A stretch of DNA of 64,000 nucleotides from Tetramitus jugosus (lineage: Eukaryota > Heterolobosea > Eutetramitea > Acrasida > Vahlkampfiidae), in NCBI GenBank assembly GCA_937625935.1, contig OW569345.1, positions 496,001 through 560,000 on the forward strand. Direction: 5' to 3'. Under the pieces are notes generated by a model, which was not told the DNA's origin, made no database searches, and worked only from the letters and a program-made list of their open reading frames with translations. Position 1 is the first letter of the stretch, and the number at the start of each line of letters is the position of its first letter. The position numbers and the translations under genes are program-made. Of this stretch, positions 43,263 through 53,895 are shown in pieces.

Positions 43263-43668
43263 ATGTCGTCCATGAGACCAATTCTACAAATGATGTGCAG
43301 AGGTGGTAAGGAACCTAACACCTTGAGAGCACCAAAGAAGATGATGGGTCGCTATACAAAGAGAGGTTTCTTCGTGTTTGATAAGACAAAGATTCCACGT
43401 TATGTTCGGCCAAACATGGAAGGATTCAAGGTATGATTGATGATTATTAGAGTTGATGCAATCAATGTCAATTGAATAGTATTTTGCTTTTTTCATTTTT
43501 TTCATGCCAAGAGCTAACCACCAACAAAACTCGTTGCATACATTTGTGATATCGCAATTACGCTCGCTACAGCTTGGTCCTTATGTCTCGCATCAAGTCG
43601 AAAAATTACCGCAAGAAGAACATCCATACATAACAATCGCAGAACAAAACGCTGAAGTTTCCAAATAA
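43263..43668 (+). CDS. MRPL41: Mitochondrial large-subunit ribosomal protein mL41
   Basis: A small two-exon gene: 43263-43430 and 43573-43668, joined in phase 0 across a 142-base intron (GTATGA...ACAG). It encodes 87 residues. Exon 1 ends GRYTKRGFFVFDKTKIPRYV then RPNMEGFK; exon 2 starts LGPYVSHQVEKLPQ. Joined, GFK-LGPYVS matches the mL41 signature (GRHTxxGGYVV...P.LTGFKLKPYVS). It is a component of the mitochondrial large ribosomal subunit near the exit region. The protein is shorter than human MRPL41 (137 residues); no presequence-like extension is seen before MSSMRPILQ. It is divergently paired with cytosolic RPS3, so the two translation genes share a promoter region. Confidence 0.9.
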
Positions 43669-44214
43669 TCAACGGCCATTTTTATTTTAATTAAAAAACG
43701 ACAATCAAAAGTATACAGGTATTGAAGTCATATTGTTGTTGAATGTTGAATGTTTGATACTTGTTATCTTTGATCAATGTTATGGAATCCATACTATGAA
43801 TGATGACGTGGATTTGTGATCATTGATTGAATGAGATGAGAGTGAATGATTGAAAACGTGAAATGTGAGAAATGGGCTATTTGTTAGCGTTGATTGATTT
43901 CATGCATTCTTAGTTTGTGATGAATTGCATCCACTTTGAACGACTTTCGTGCATTCTCTCGAGAACATTGGCGCTGCTCTCTTTCCTTGTGTAGCTCGAT
44001 TTGGATTTTCATCTCTTTTGAACTATCTTCGCTCGATGCTTGTTTCATGCTGTGCCATGAATCAGCTCACGAAATGCCATTTTCTTCTTTTTCACATGCG
44101 AAACCAGTTTCTTCGCTCAATATTTTTCTCCGCGTACAGTTACAGAAATTTAGGTCATTCTTTAGAAAATTAGTTCAACGGTTTTGTCATTCCTTAGAAA
44201 ACAGAGCAAAATCA
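43669..44214. other. Intergenic region upstream of the disordered-protein gene
   Basis: The first 250 bases are AT-rich with repeated ttgaatg/tgaatgat words and no gene. From about 43930 to 44214 the frame leading into the next gene stays open, so part of this may be coding or leader. Confidence 0.4.
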
Positions 44215-46366
44215 ATGAATGGAAATGATATCTTTAATAAACCGAGTCGTAGGTTAAGATCTTCTTCTACTGGCATGGTTCACCCTGCTCAGGTTGATAA
44301 CATGCGATCATCTCTACAGTCAATACAGGAGAACGAGACATCTACAGCACAATCAAACTTGAATCAACCTCATTATCTAAATAGTCATGTAATACAGCAA
44401 TATCTCCAAGGTATGTACTATATTTAACATTGTTGTTTGTGCCTTATCCGATTGAGCTAATCTAGTTTGATTAACCTCCAAAGTGTTCGCCGACAAGAAG
44501 AGGAATGACGCACTACTGTACACTACGTTAATTGGTATCAATTACATTAAAATGAAATTGAATGGCCAGATTTTGCACGCATCGATTCCTCAGTTGCAGA
44601 CAATATTATCATCCATTGAGGATGAAGTTTTGACTATAAGGCCGAACAACATTCCTAGTAGATCTGTCGAGCAGAGTGCTCAGAATTTACAGAAGAATCT
44701 TCAAGAGAAGTTTATGCAATTGGAGAGAAGGGGAAATGAAATATATCAAAAAGACAATAGAAGGAACAGTTCACAATGGAAGAATAGAACCGATGAGAAC
44801 TGTGATTCCGAGATAGGCGAAGAATTAGAGGACAATAGTTACTCAGAGGACGATAACTATCAGATTAAAAGATCAGATCTACAGAGAAGAAGGGACAGAA
44901 GGAGCAGCCGAAACACCGAAGATTTGTTATTACAGAGAGTGAAGATGCTAGAGGAGTCATTACAGAAGCAACAATTGCAAACGACTCAACAACAGAACTA
45001 TTTCTCCCAGTTTCCAATGCCTTATTTTCAAGGTTCTTTCTATCCTCAATCTCCTGCCCCATCCACACCAAATAATCACAGTTCCAATCAATTCTACACT
45101 CAACCTGGAGTACAACCTCCATTTAATCAACATACCAACTTCTATCAGTCCTATAATGGTCATCCAATGCAGCAAGCACAATACCAACAAAATCAACAGT
45201 ACAATCAATATCATACTCAAGACGATCAGTATCCAAACACACCCAGTAACTACCCAACCAATAATGGCCGAACTCCAGAAGTTGTAATACAAAAACCTGT
45301 CCCAAAACCAATTTCTCCCGTTGTAGAACTTAGAACAGACCAAGAAGAAGGAGAGAAGTCCAAAGGTGGAATGGCTTGGTCTCTGGGAGGTGAGCCTCAA
45401 CCAAAGAAAAAGCCTGAAGTTAAGAAGGGAGCAAGCGATAAAAGAAAAGCCAAGAAACCGAAAGAAACTCCAAAGGAGAAGAAGGTCATTGTAAAGAGAG
45501 AGAAGTATGTTCCACCTAAGAACTTTGGTCTCCCATACAATACCAAAAACACCGAGTCAAGGATTAAGACTCAGATTATGATATCAAAAATGCAGAGCGA
45601 CACATCAAGTGAAGGAGCATCCAAAACAGATGATGTTCTAGTGTTATTCAAGCCTCCTCCTGGATCAAAGGAAACAGAAGTTTTTGATTCCAAAAAGCAA
45701 GATAATGAACACACGAGGGATGTTATTCGAACAGAGAGTGATGAAGCACTAACTGAGAAAAAGGTGTCCTTCGCCGAGAGATCTCAACATATCGAACTTG
45801 AGCGAACTGTTCACGAAGATACGGCCATCGACACTAATAGGAAGGAGAAGAATGATCTGAAAGAGGAGATTCAAAAGAGAATAACGAAAGAGCAAAAAGT
45901 ACCAGTTAGGATTACAGAAAAAGAGTCGATCAATCGCCAATCTGTAAAGAACAACCTGAACAACTCCTCCTCATTCGAACCTGAAGAATCAAGTTTGACA
46001 GTGCAGGAAAGAGCACTTCAAGACCTCTATCTACAACTTCAAAGAGATGTGATATCAAAGTCGAAGGCAAAGATATCAGATCGAAAAACAACTGATCAGC
46101 CCATCGAATTACCGTCCTCTCAAACGAGGAAGCAAACGGATAAGAAGTTAGAAGTTCAAGCTCAAACCATGCACATGAAAAGAGATCCACATATTGATAA
46201 GAGAGAAGTATCCCATAGAAATGCAGCCATGGTCCAAAGATCGGATGTGAAGTCATTCGATCCACCACCAGCTTCCACCCAAGTTCCCCCTCCTTCTAGT
46301 CAATCTTCTGTCATGGGCATTACCCGTCAATTTCTGAACAATCGGTTCATGCAAGATTTCCTGTAG
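44215..46366 (+). CDS. Unknown Q/P/S-rich, largely disordered protein, two exons
   Basis: Exons 44215-44410 and 44484-46366 join G|TG (valine) across a 73-base intron (GTATGT...AAAG), giving about 692 residues. The frame is open upstream to about 43936, so earlier ATGs at 44047 or 44074 are possible; I chose 44215 (MNGNDIFNKPSRRLRSSS). One ordered region near residues 60-130 (YTTLIGINYIKMKLNGQILH) precedes a coiled coil. A Pro/Gln/Tyr/Asn-rich stretch (about 230-330) follows. The second half is Lys/Glu-rich. It ends with a Pro/Ser segment and FLNNRFMQDFL. There is no membrane helix. I do not recognise it. It could be a scaffold or cytoskeletal linker, but nothing shows that directly. Confidence 0.6.
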
Positions 46367-46491
46367 TCCCACTGCAACGCTCTTGAAAAAGATAACCCCG
46401 ATCATGTCTTTTGTGCTCTCGGTCATCAACAATGGAACAAAAATCGCTCTTTTTTGTAAAAGCAACAACAAACTTTCAAACAACCAACACA

Positions 46492-48051
46492 ATGATCAAG
46501 CAAGCATTGCGACGAGTGTCATCCTCACACAGATCAATCCAAAACAACAACAACAAGAATTTCTTCCAGTCCAGTGTTGTTGTTCGTCATCAGAGCAGCA
46601 GCAGTCGTGCTGTCAATTCCAATTGCACACCTGCTTTTATCCAAGAACTCAAGAATGCACTGCTTGAACATGGTCAAGTCATCACTGGAGAGTCCACAAG
46701 AGTCAATCATGGAACATCATTGACTCATCACAAGCCAATGCCACCCGATGTCGTTGTTTATCCAAGATCGACTCAAGATGTCAGTTCCGTGGTTGCTCTG
46801 TGCTATAAGCATCGAGTTCCCGTGATTCCATTTGGTGCAGGAACTGCATTGGAGGGTCACTTTGATGCGTTGACTGGTGGACTGAGCATGGACCTGTCAG
46901 AAATGAACAAGGTGGTTGAATTCTATCCGGATGATATGAACATTACGGTTCAGGCCGGTATGACAAGAGAAGCAGTCAATGAGAGCATTAGAGAGTCCGG
47001 GTTGTTCTTCCCTATTGATCCAGGTGCAAATGCAACGATTGGAGGAATGGCTTCGACGAGAGCTTCGGGAACCAATGCTGTTCGTTATGGAACCATGAGA
47101 GAGAATATTGTGAATATGACTTGTGTGTTGCCAGATGAGAAGGGAACCATTATCAAGACAAATCACAGAGCAAAGAAGTCTTCTGCTGGTTATGATTTGA
47201 ATTCATTGATGATTGGATCAGAGGGCACGTTGGGTGTGATTACTGAAGTTACATTGAAGCTCTATGGTGTCCCAGAGTGTATTACTGCTGCTGTTTGTTC
47301 ATTCCCTGATTTGAATAGTGCAGCTCAGTGTGTATCATCTTGTATTCAATTGGGCATTTCTTTGTCGAGAATTGAATTGATGGATGAGCATGCAATCAAG
47401 GCTGTTAACTTGTATTCCAAGTTGACTTTGGACGATACGAAGCCAATGTTATTATTTGAGTTTATCGGTTCCGAAGAAGGTGTTAGAGAGCAAGTGGAAC
47501 TCGTTCAACAGATTGCTCAAGATGAATATGGAGCCAGTGACTTTACATTTAAGCAAAAGGAAGAGGAACGTCGGATCTTGTGGAGAGCCAGACATTTAGC
47601 ATACTTGGCCAGTCTGAATCTCAGATCAAATTCCAAGGGAATGATCACTGATGTTTGTGTACCAATATCGAAACTTGCAGAGTGCATCGTCGCTACCAAG
47701 GAAGACGTGGACGCCAGTGGTCTATTATACACTGTGATTGGTCATGTTGGAGATGGTAACTTCCATGTCGTACTTGTGTTGGACGAAAACGATCCAGAAC
47801 AGATGACGAAGGCGCATGAGATTAATGATCGTTTGGTAAAGAGAGCAATCGCCTTTGATGGTACCTGTACTGGTGAGCATGGTGTTGGTCATGGCAAGAT
47901 GGATTACTTGCTGTTGGAACACGGCCCTGATTCTGTCGAGTTGATGCGAACAATCAAGAAAGCTGTCGACCCTCTCAACATTATGAATCCCGGAAAGATC
48001 ATGGCACCTGAGGAAGCTGTGAAGAGATTTAGAGAAACTCAAAAACAATGA
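46492..48051 (+). CDS. LDHD: Mitochondrial D-lactate dehydrogenase (FAD, cytochrome-linked)
   Basis: 519 residues from the ATG at 46492, which opens a classic presequence (MIKQALRRVSSSHRSIQ). An ATG at 46432 is also in frame. The FAD/vanillyl-alcohol oxidase fold is clear: VVYPRSTQDVSSVVALC, PFGAGTALEGH, PGANATIGGMASTRASG, MIGSEGTLGVITE, then GHVGDGNFHVV and GTCTGEHGVGHGKMDYL near the end. These fit LDHD/DLD, which oxidises D-lactate to pyruvate and passes electrons to cytochrome c. Glycolate oxidase GlcD and D-2-hydroxyglutarate dehydrogenase are related, but the closing GKMDYLLLEHG favours LDHD. A short overlapping upstream frame begins at 46404 and might affect translation if it lies in the leader. 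Confidence 0.9.
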   Translation: MIKQALRRVSSSHRSIQNNNNKNFFQSSVVVRHQSSSSRAVNSNCTPAFIQELKNALLEHGQVITGESTRVNHGTSLTHHKPMPPDVVVYPRSTQDVSSVVALCYKHRVPVIPFGAGTALEGHFDALTGGLSMDLSEMNKVVEFYPDDMNITVQAGMTREAVNESIRESGLFFPIDPGANATIGGMASTRASGTNAVRYGTMRENIVNMTCVLPDEKGTIIKTNHRAKKSSAGYDLNSLMIGSEGTLGVITEVTLKLYGVPECITAAVCSFPDLNSAAQCVSSCIQLGISLSRIELMDEHAIKAVNLYSKLTLDDTKPMLLFEFIGSEEGVREQVELVQQIAQDEYGASDFTFKQKEEERRILWRARHLAYLASLNLRSNSKGMITDVCVPISKLAECIVATKEDVDASGLLYTVIGHVGDGNFHVVLVLDENDPEQMTKAHEINDRLVKRAIAFDGTCTGEHGVGHGKMDYLLLEHGPDSVELMRTIKKAVDPLNIMNPGKIMAPEEAVKRFRETQKQ

Positions 48052-48179
48052 TAAGTGTATAAATATAAGTATTTCAAACAGAGAGTCAATCCTTTCTTTA
48101 TTGGGAGATTGTTCACATTCGAGTAATAATCTCAATGTCAACCAAAATCATCTGGGGAGTAGAATATGAGAAGAGTCTG

Positions 48180-48665
48180 TCATATTAGGACTGAGTGTAG
48201 AATTGAGATTGAGTGATATGTGAGCCACAGACGTACACCTTTCCAGAGCAGATTGGCATGAAAGTAACCACCACTCATTCTAACTAATCTCTTGCTCAAC
48301 TTATAAGTCAATGGCGAATAATCTTTGACCATACCGATGAACCAACTTGTTTGACCCATGACAAGCACTCTATTCTTGCCCGTATTGACCAACGAGTTAC
48401 TGAAGCATACAGTAGCCAACACTGAATACTCATCCTCATCCAAAAATGTCGCAGTGCGTGTCAGTGAAGTTATTAATCTTGGTAAACCATGACCCACCAG
48501 TTCATAATCATTCTGTCCAATCGCAAACAATTCGGTATCGGTCGAAAGCAAGAGCAGAACATTAGCCCCACAAACGATATCCTGTACAACAGGGAGGGAC
48601 ACATCATTTAACTCCTTCTCATAGACAGATCCACTTGCCATCAAGAACAGCAAAGTCTTCATCAT
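48180..48665 (-). pseudogene. Decayed RCC1-like beta-propeller fragment
   Basis: A 161-codon frame reads like RCC1 repeats: VVQDIVCGANVLLLLSTDTE followed by LFAIGQNDYELVGHG, then NTGKNRVLVMGQTSW and LVRMSGGYFHANLLWKG. After this the repeat logic continues in another frame as SGKVYVCGSHITQSQ with a stop at 48185, so one frameshift has occurred near 48250. Only about two and a half blades exist, where a working RCC1 propeller has seven. The start lies inside the 3' end of the neighbouring membrane-protein gene in a different frame. I read it as a broken remnant. A sequencing error or a short functional gene is possible. Confidence 0.5.
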
Positions 48666-49843
48666 TGAGTTCTTGGGCGAGTCTGGCTCTGTACTTGTCG
48701 AGAACTTCTTCTCTGGTCTTGAGCCTTTCGGTTCTCTTAACAGTTCTCTTGGTGGTCCAGCCTCTGTAGACTCTTCTCTTCTTCTTGGTCACTTCTTCAA
48801 TAACAGCCTCCTCCTCAATGACAACCTTCTTCTTCTTGGCTGCCTCTGCGACAGTCTTGGTTTTCTTAGCCCCTTCGGTGGCATTGTCTGGTGTCTTTTT
48901 GAGCGAAAATCTGGGAAAATGGTCAGGCGAAGACAAAGTCCACGTCGGTGAACAAAGAAGCTGATCTGGCTTGATTATACCTGTCCAATACATCCGCTTG
49001 GAATTTTTTCTGTCGGTTTGTCTCTAGGACACCCAAAGCTCTATAATGGTCCATTTTCCAATATTCTGAGTGATTGTAGCTGGTTATGATTTTGATGTCT
49101 TCATAACAATCAGTGTCCATACACTTACACCAATATAGGGCTGCTAGGGGGAAGCAGGGGGTGAAGAAGAGCAAGAGAAGAACCAGCCAGTGGGTCAGGA
49201 ATGTGGAGAGTATACATTGGTCATTGTATACTATGATCTCTGGCACCAGTGTATGGTTTATAATCTCGAAATTAAAGAGAACCTCTCCCGTATCCAGAGT
49301 TAGCTCATCACCCCTCGGAGCAGTGATCACAGGTTTCGAATAAATCAGAGCAAGTATGGATGTACCAAGTATAGAGTCACCTACTGTGATGGCTTGCTTT
49401 AGTGTAAGGCGGGACGAATGTCTTGGTGTGATTGTCCCTTGCTCGACACAAGATCGAGAAAACAAATTCTCGAAATGGAGTTCCTGAGCCTGGAGATCGT
49501 GGGAGTTCTTTGACTCTCGGACATAATACTGCAGAACTGGTCTCACTTTGTGAATTTCCCTGAGAAAATGGTCGAGTCGGCTGGAGGGGATTCGCTTCCA
49601 GATGGCCAACAAGAGATCATCATTATGAGCCATGACAAACAGTAGGGCGAATGTCAGTCCCACGAATATCATGATCCAGAGAAATGTGAAGACAATTAAA
49701 TCTGGTATTGGTTTCTGCAACGTAAGATCAGGATCAGAGGTCTTGATGATCGCAATGCCCAACCAAAAACCGATTTGGATGGCAGCCTGTGTAGCAGCTA
49801 GTACCTTCAATGGAAACTTGATCTTGTATTTTTTTTCTCTCAT
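48619..49843 (-). CDS. Unknown membrane protein with a lysine-rich C-terminal tail, two exons
   Basis: Exons 49843-48981 and 48910-48619 join AG|A (arginine) across a 70-base intron (GTATAA...CCAG), giving 384 residues. Hydrophobic helices lie near residues 15-33 (LAATQAAIQIGFWLGIAI), 48-70 (LIVFTFLWIMIFVGLTFALL), perhaps 155-180, and 218-242 (WLVLLLLFFTPCFPLAALYW). Exon 2 supplies a charged tail (AAKKKKVVIEEEAVIEEVTK, KKKRRVYRGWTTKR) and a final coil ending DGKWICL. Without splicing the protein would stop at 48923. I do not recognise the family. The basic tail suggests nucleic-acid or lipid contact on the cytosolic side, which is a guess. Confidence 0.6.
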
Positions 49844-50073
49844 GTCCTTATCTCTATGGTGTCCTAATCCCTATGATGTCAAAGCGTGGCAAAGGAGATA
49901 ATTTTTGTTTGGATTTCTCCAACATGTTCCTGCAGACACATATAAAGTTCGGCCGATCATTGCTTGGAGAGACAAGCATGGACAAGAAGGATGGATACGT
50001 GGTTTGTTAATTCTTTGCTTAGTCAGCACAAATTTTCAACACCTGAAATTAAACGTGTGATATTTTACATGCG

Positions 50074-52614
50074 TCAGTTGAGGAAACTGAATGCCTCACC
50101 ATTAATTTTTGAGGTTTTGACTTTCTTCCAGTCTGGTATCTCGTGGTCCAGATCGAATGTTGGTCTGATCAGGATCGATTCGTCAATCTCTTGTTTGTCT
50201 TGAGTTCCCTTCTTGGCGTCGGCAGCTGGTAGAGCCTTCAAGACTGATGATGGAACAATATCGGGATCATACTCATCAGGTTGATACGACTGTAAGATCT
50301 TTCTAACTTGGACAAGTGTTAGAGTAGGGCAGACTTCTCTCCTCGTAGACTCATCAACAAGCGATGCCTTGTTCATGATCATAATGTCTGATGCCTGGCG
50401 CAGAGCTCCCAAATTCTCTTTACACTTGTTGCCCAAATGATGGCTCTCAGCCCACATTTCCAACTCTGAAACACCCATCTTTAGCATAATAGCCGATCCC
50501 ATTTTACATCTCTTCTTCTGAGTATCAAAAAGGGCATTGAACGTATGTGCATTAATGAATAAATAAATTTGAGCATAGAATTGAGCAATAAGTTCGTTGA
50601 AGAAAAAGTTCTTCTTCAACATTTGGTGATATTGGTGCAAAATTGCTGTTATTTGCTTTGGATCAACAGCACGTCCACCGTTGGCTGGTGATGTTTGGAA
50701 CATTCCTGGGATCAGAACAGAAATTAAGGCCTGAATAACGTGAGAATCAGTTAGCATCAGTCTCACGCTTAAAATGGTTGAGTTATCAGACATACCTTAT
50801 AAATATTTTCAATTAAAATAGAGTAGATGCGTATGGATAAGCTAATGACATCACGCTTGAATTTTGCGATTGGACTCTCGAATGTGAATTCATCATTGTC
50901 ACCAACAGATGTCTTTGTTGTGTGAGTGCTCGTCGTTGTCTGAGTCTGTGACACTGAACTATTAGAATCATCTGGTATTTTCACTCTCATCACAGAATGA
51001 TCATCTTCTCTAGAATCATGATCCAACGATACTGGATACTCCTTTTGCAATAGATTCAACATGATACAACAGTTACTCAACCAGTAACACAACAAATCAT
51101 TATTATCCGTATTGTTATCCACAATTGTACGAATCGAGCTACAAATCTTGTTAGGGAATGTGCTCTTGTTGGTGGAAAAACAATCCCAATGCTGCAGCAC
51201 TTTGAATATAATGGGTGCGGCCAATGGTAAATTCTCGCAAAACTCTGGTAGACGATTATTGATAATCGAGTCAATCACGGTTCTCTCGTTCGTTTCCTTT
51301 TGCAATCTCAAAATTTCTTCTTGCATTTGTCGCATCTTTTGCTCCTGTATCGAAATCTTTTCCTTTGCTTTTTGAACAGCAGAATTTTGAGAGGTGCTTG
51401 ATAAATCTTCATCCGTTCCCAAATCACTTGTTGCACGTCTATTGTTCGCTTGCAATTTACTGCCTTCTTCTGCGCTCTGTATCGCTGTTGAGAATGCGTC
51501 TGCTTCCTCGTCCATGCTGAAGCTGTTTTGTCTTCGATGTTTTCCGTCTCGCCTCCTCAATTGTGCCACTCTTCGCTTATCAATCACTGCTCCTCCCAAT
51601 CCATTCGCTGTTTTTACAAGAAAAAATGACCCATCCATTGTTTAAGAGGTGAGTCCTTCACATTCATGAAACAAAAACGAACAATTGAAACATTTGAAAC
51701 ACTTTTTCACTCAGATACATACATGCACGATTCGAACTCAATCGAGATGATCCCGTATCATCATCATCATCCGAAAGACCACCACCACCACCACCCATGC
51801 TTTCGTCATCATCCCCATCATCCGTCCTCAGTGTTCTCAATTTTTGTTGCAAAGTCTTCCGTCTCTCCATATAGTTACGGTGCGCAGCGGAACTGAGTGC
51901 AGAGAATTGACCAGAGGACCGCGAAGAACCACCATCTTCTCCAAACGGATCATCATCACCACCACCATCTTCATCTTCATCATCCGATGCATCTGTCATT
52001 GTTGTTGCTTCCGATAGCACAGTATCCAAACCGTTGCCAGCACCACTCTTTCTCAGTGTACTCTTGATGGTGAACTTGAATTGAACTTCACTCGTATTCC
52101 ATAGACTCACTGGCAACGTTTTCGTGCTAGCAAACACATCGGATTGTTGTTGCAACGGTGAAAAATCAGCCAAATTAATTTTGATTTCACCAATCGTGTC
52201 TTTTGCGTGGTGATTGAAACTTCCAATGGCTGCATTGATGGCACTCGAAACACCACCATGCTGCGAATGACTAGCAGAAGAAGAAGAAGAAGCGGTAGTC
52301 GGACTATTGTTCTGTGAAGATGATGATGATGATCTCTTGTCCTTTAGTACTTCATGAAAACAGAGATTAATGTACTTTGTCTTGTATTTTCCCTTTGAAT
52401 TCTTGAAGAGTGTGCCTCGAAAAGTAAATGATTCTTCCCACAGTGCAATCTTGTCCTTTACAAACGTTTTTTTTGTTTCACCATTGTGTTTTTTGCCTCT
52501 GTGCCATGTCATGTACAGAATGATACCACTCTTGGGTAGTTTGGTCAAGTGATGCACCTTGATTTCATAGTCGAATTTGGAAACGTTGCGTTTTTTGAAG
52601 AGCAAGTTGTTCAT
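50074..52614 (-). CDS. NT-C2 plus dilute (DIL) domain protein, three exons
   Basis: Exons 52614-51723, 51607-50796 and 50730-50074; introns of 115 bases (GTATGT...ACAG) and 65 bases (GTATGT...TCAG). Phases match, giving 786 residues. The N-terminal NT-type C2 domain (about 1-190) has FDYEIKVHHLTKLPKSGIIL, KTFVKDKIALWEESFTF and a Ser-rich insert. An acidic, Gly-rich linker and a coiled coil (about 375-420, IQEQKMRQMQEEILRLQKE) follow. The C-terminal half is a DIL domain (CYWLSNCCIMLNLLQKEYPV, IYKALISVLIPGMFQ, AQIYLFINAHTFNALF, NLGALRQASDIMIMNKAS), as in the myosin V tail and afadin. NT-C2 domains usually bind membranes and link to the cytoskeleton. It is probably a membrane-actin or vesicle adaptor, inferred from domains only. 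Confidence 0.85.
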
Positions 52615-52882
52615 TTTTCAATCTATAAAGGTGATGATTATTGTTGTTGTTGTTGTTGCTGGCTCCTTTGATTTTTTGTTGTTTATGGATGGTAATGTTC
52701 GTTGTTTGTTAATAATTCGCTCTTTTTGTTGACGGCTGCTGTCCACCTCCCAAAGCTCGCTTGGTGGGTTGGATCGATTTTTTTATGTTGGTGTGGCGGA
52801 CCGTTCGTGTTTTGATGGGGAGTATTTCGGACAAATCCTTGTCGAAAACTGTCATCTTGTCAAAATATCTGGAGCATCGAAA

Positions 52883-53815
52883 ATGCAACACAAGCTCACC
52901 ATGTTTGATTCGCCACCAATAGAACAACAAACAATGGATCCATTCACAAGTGATCACCCTCCAGTTTTTGATAATGAAGAAGATGATCGCTTAATCTTTC
53001 AATTCATCCAACAAAGTCCTCTCATTTGTCCCAATCGTGTCTTGTTCCACTCTCCTCTCCCACGGAGACAAACACAAGATGAGCAACAACAGCCAACACT
53101 CAATTTTTTCTCTCCAACCAATACATCTCAATCTTTTTCATCTCTACCAACACATCAACAATCACCATCATTATTATCGACTACTACTGTTCCGGAAAAA
53201 GAGTACAACAATAGTGATGATGATGACGATGACGACGATGTTGAAGAAGACGAACAAAAACAGCATCAAATTCTGAAACGAATGATATTTGAAATGAGAT
53301 GCAAGATGGATCATGTGATTGAAGAGAATCAAGTATTGAAGGACAATGTGCAATTATTGTCACGTGAATTGCGCCTTTTGAAGGAGCAGTATCATGGGTT
53401 GGAAGGGCGATTGAACGTGACAGAAAAGAAAATTTTAGATCAATGCAATGATGATGATGATGATGATGACAATGTTGTAAGGAATGAGAATGGTTGTGGA
53501 ACAAAAAAGGCACAAATGAACAGATCATCGAATGGTGGTAGTGGTGGTGGTCGAGTCAGTCAAATCGAGGAAACAGATCAATCATCATTGGACGTGCTAA
53601 TGAAGAGGACATGTGATCCATATCGTAGCTTGTTATTGAAAACAGGGCTAACAGTTGAGAAATTGAGAGACAATGTGTATGAGATTGGTGAGTACAAGGT
53701 GTGTGTAGTGATTAAAGATTCGGAACTTTATGTACAGTTGGGTAGCGATCGATTGGTTCGCGTGTGTGCTCTGTTGGATCAATTATTGTCTGGATATGTG
53801 CACGCGCATCAGTGA
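52883..53815 (+). CDS. Unknown coiled-coil protein with acidic runs
   Basis: 310 residues from the first ATG (MQHKLTMFDSPPIEQQ). The N-terminal half is polar, with Gln, Ser and Thr and an aspartate run (SDDDDDDDDVEEDE, about residue 110). A coiled coil (about 130-180, KMDHVIEENQVLKDNVQLLS) follows, then a second aspartate run and a Gly/Ser stretch. The last ~75 residues look ordered: DPYRSLLLKTGLTVEKLRD, EIGEYKVCVVIKDSELYVQL and SDRLVRVCALLDQLL. That end may be a small globular domain. I do not recognise the family. Its ATG is 268 bases from the divergent NT-C2/DIL gene. Confidence 0.65.
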   Translation: MQHKLTMFDSPPIEQQTMDPFTSDHPPVFDNEEDDRLIFQFIQQSPLICPNRVLFHSPLPRRQTQDEQQQPTLNFFSPTNTSQSFSSLPTHQQSPSLLSTTTVPEKEYNNSDDDDDDDDVEEDEQKQHQILKRMIFEMRCKMDHVIEENQVLKDNVQLLSRELRLLKEQYHGLEGRLNVTEKKILDQCNDDDDDDDNVVRNENGCGTKKAQMNRSSNGGSGGGRVSQIEETDQSSLDVLMKRTCDPYRSLLLKTGLTVEKLRDNVYEIGEYKVCVVIKDSELYVQLGSDRLVRVCALLDQLLSGYVHAHQ

Positions 53816-53895
53816 GGCGAGATAGATAGATTGTGACATTATGTGCGGCTTTAATTGGGAGAGGTTGGAGTTTATCCTGACGAAAACACAATTGT

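Noticed and set aside
49964-50203. Plus-strand frame of 60-80 codons with a TATA-like box (catataaag) upstream
   Set aside because: More than half lies antisense to the DIL-domain coding end, and it shows no family similarity.
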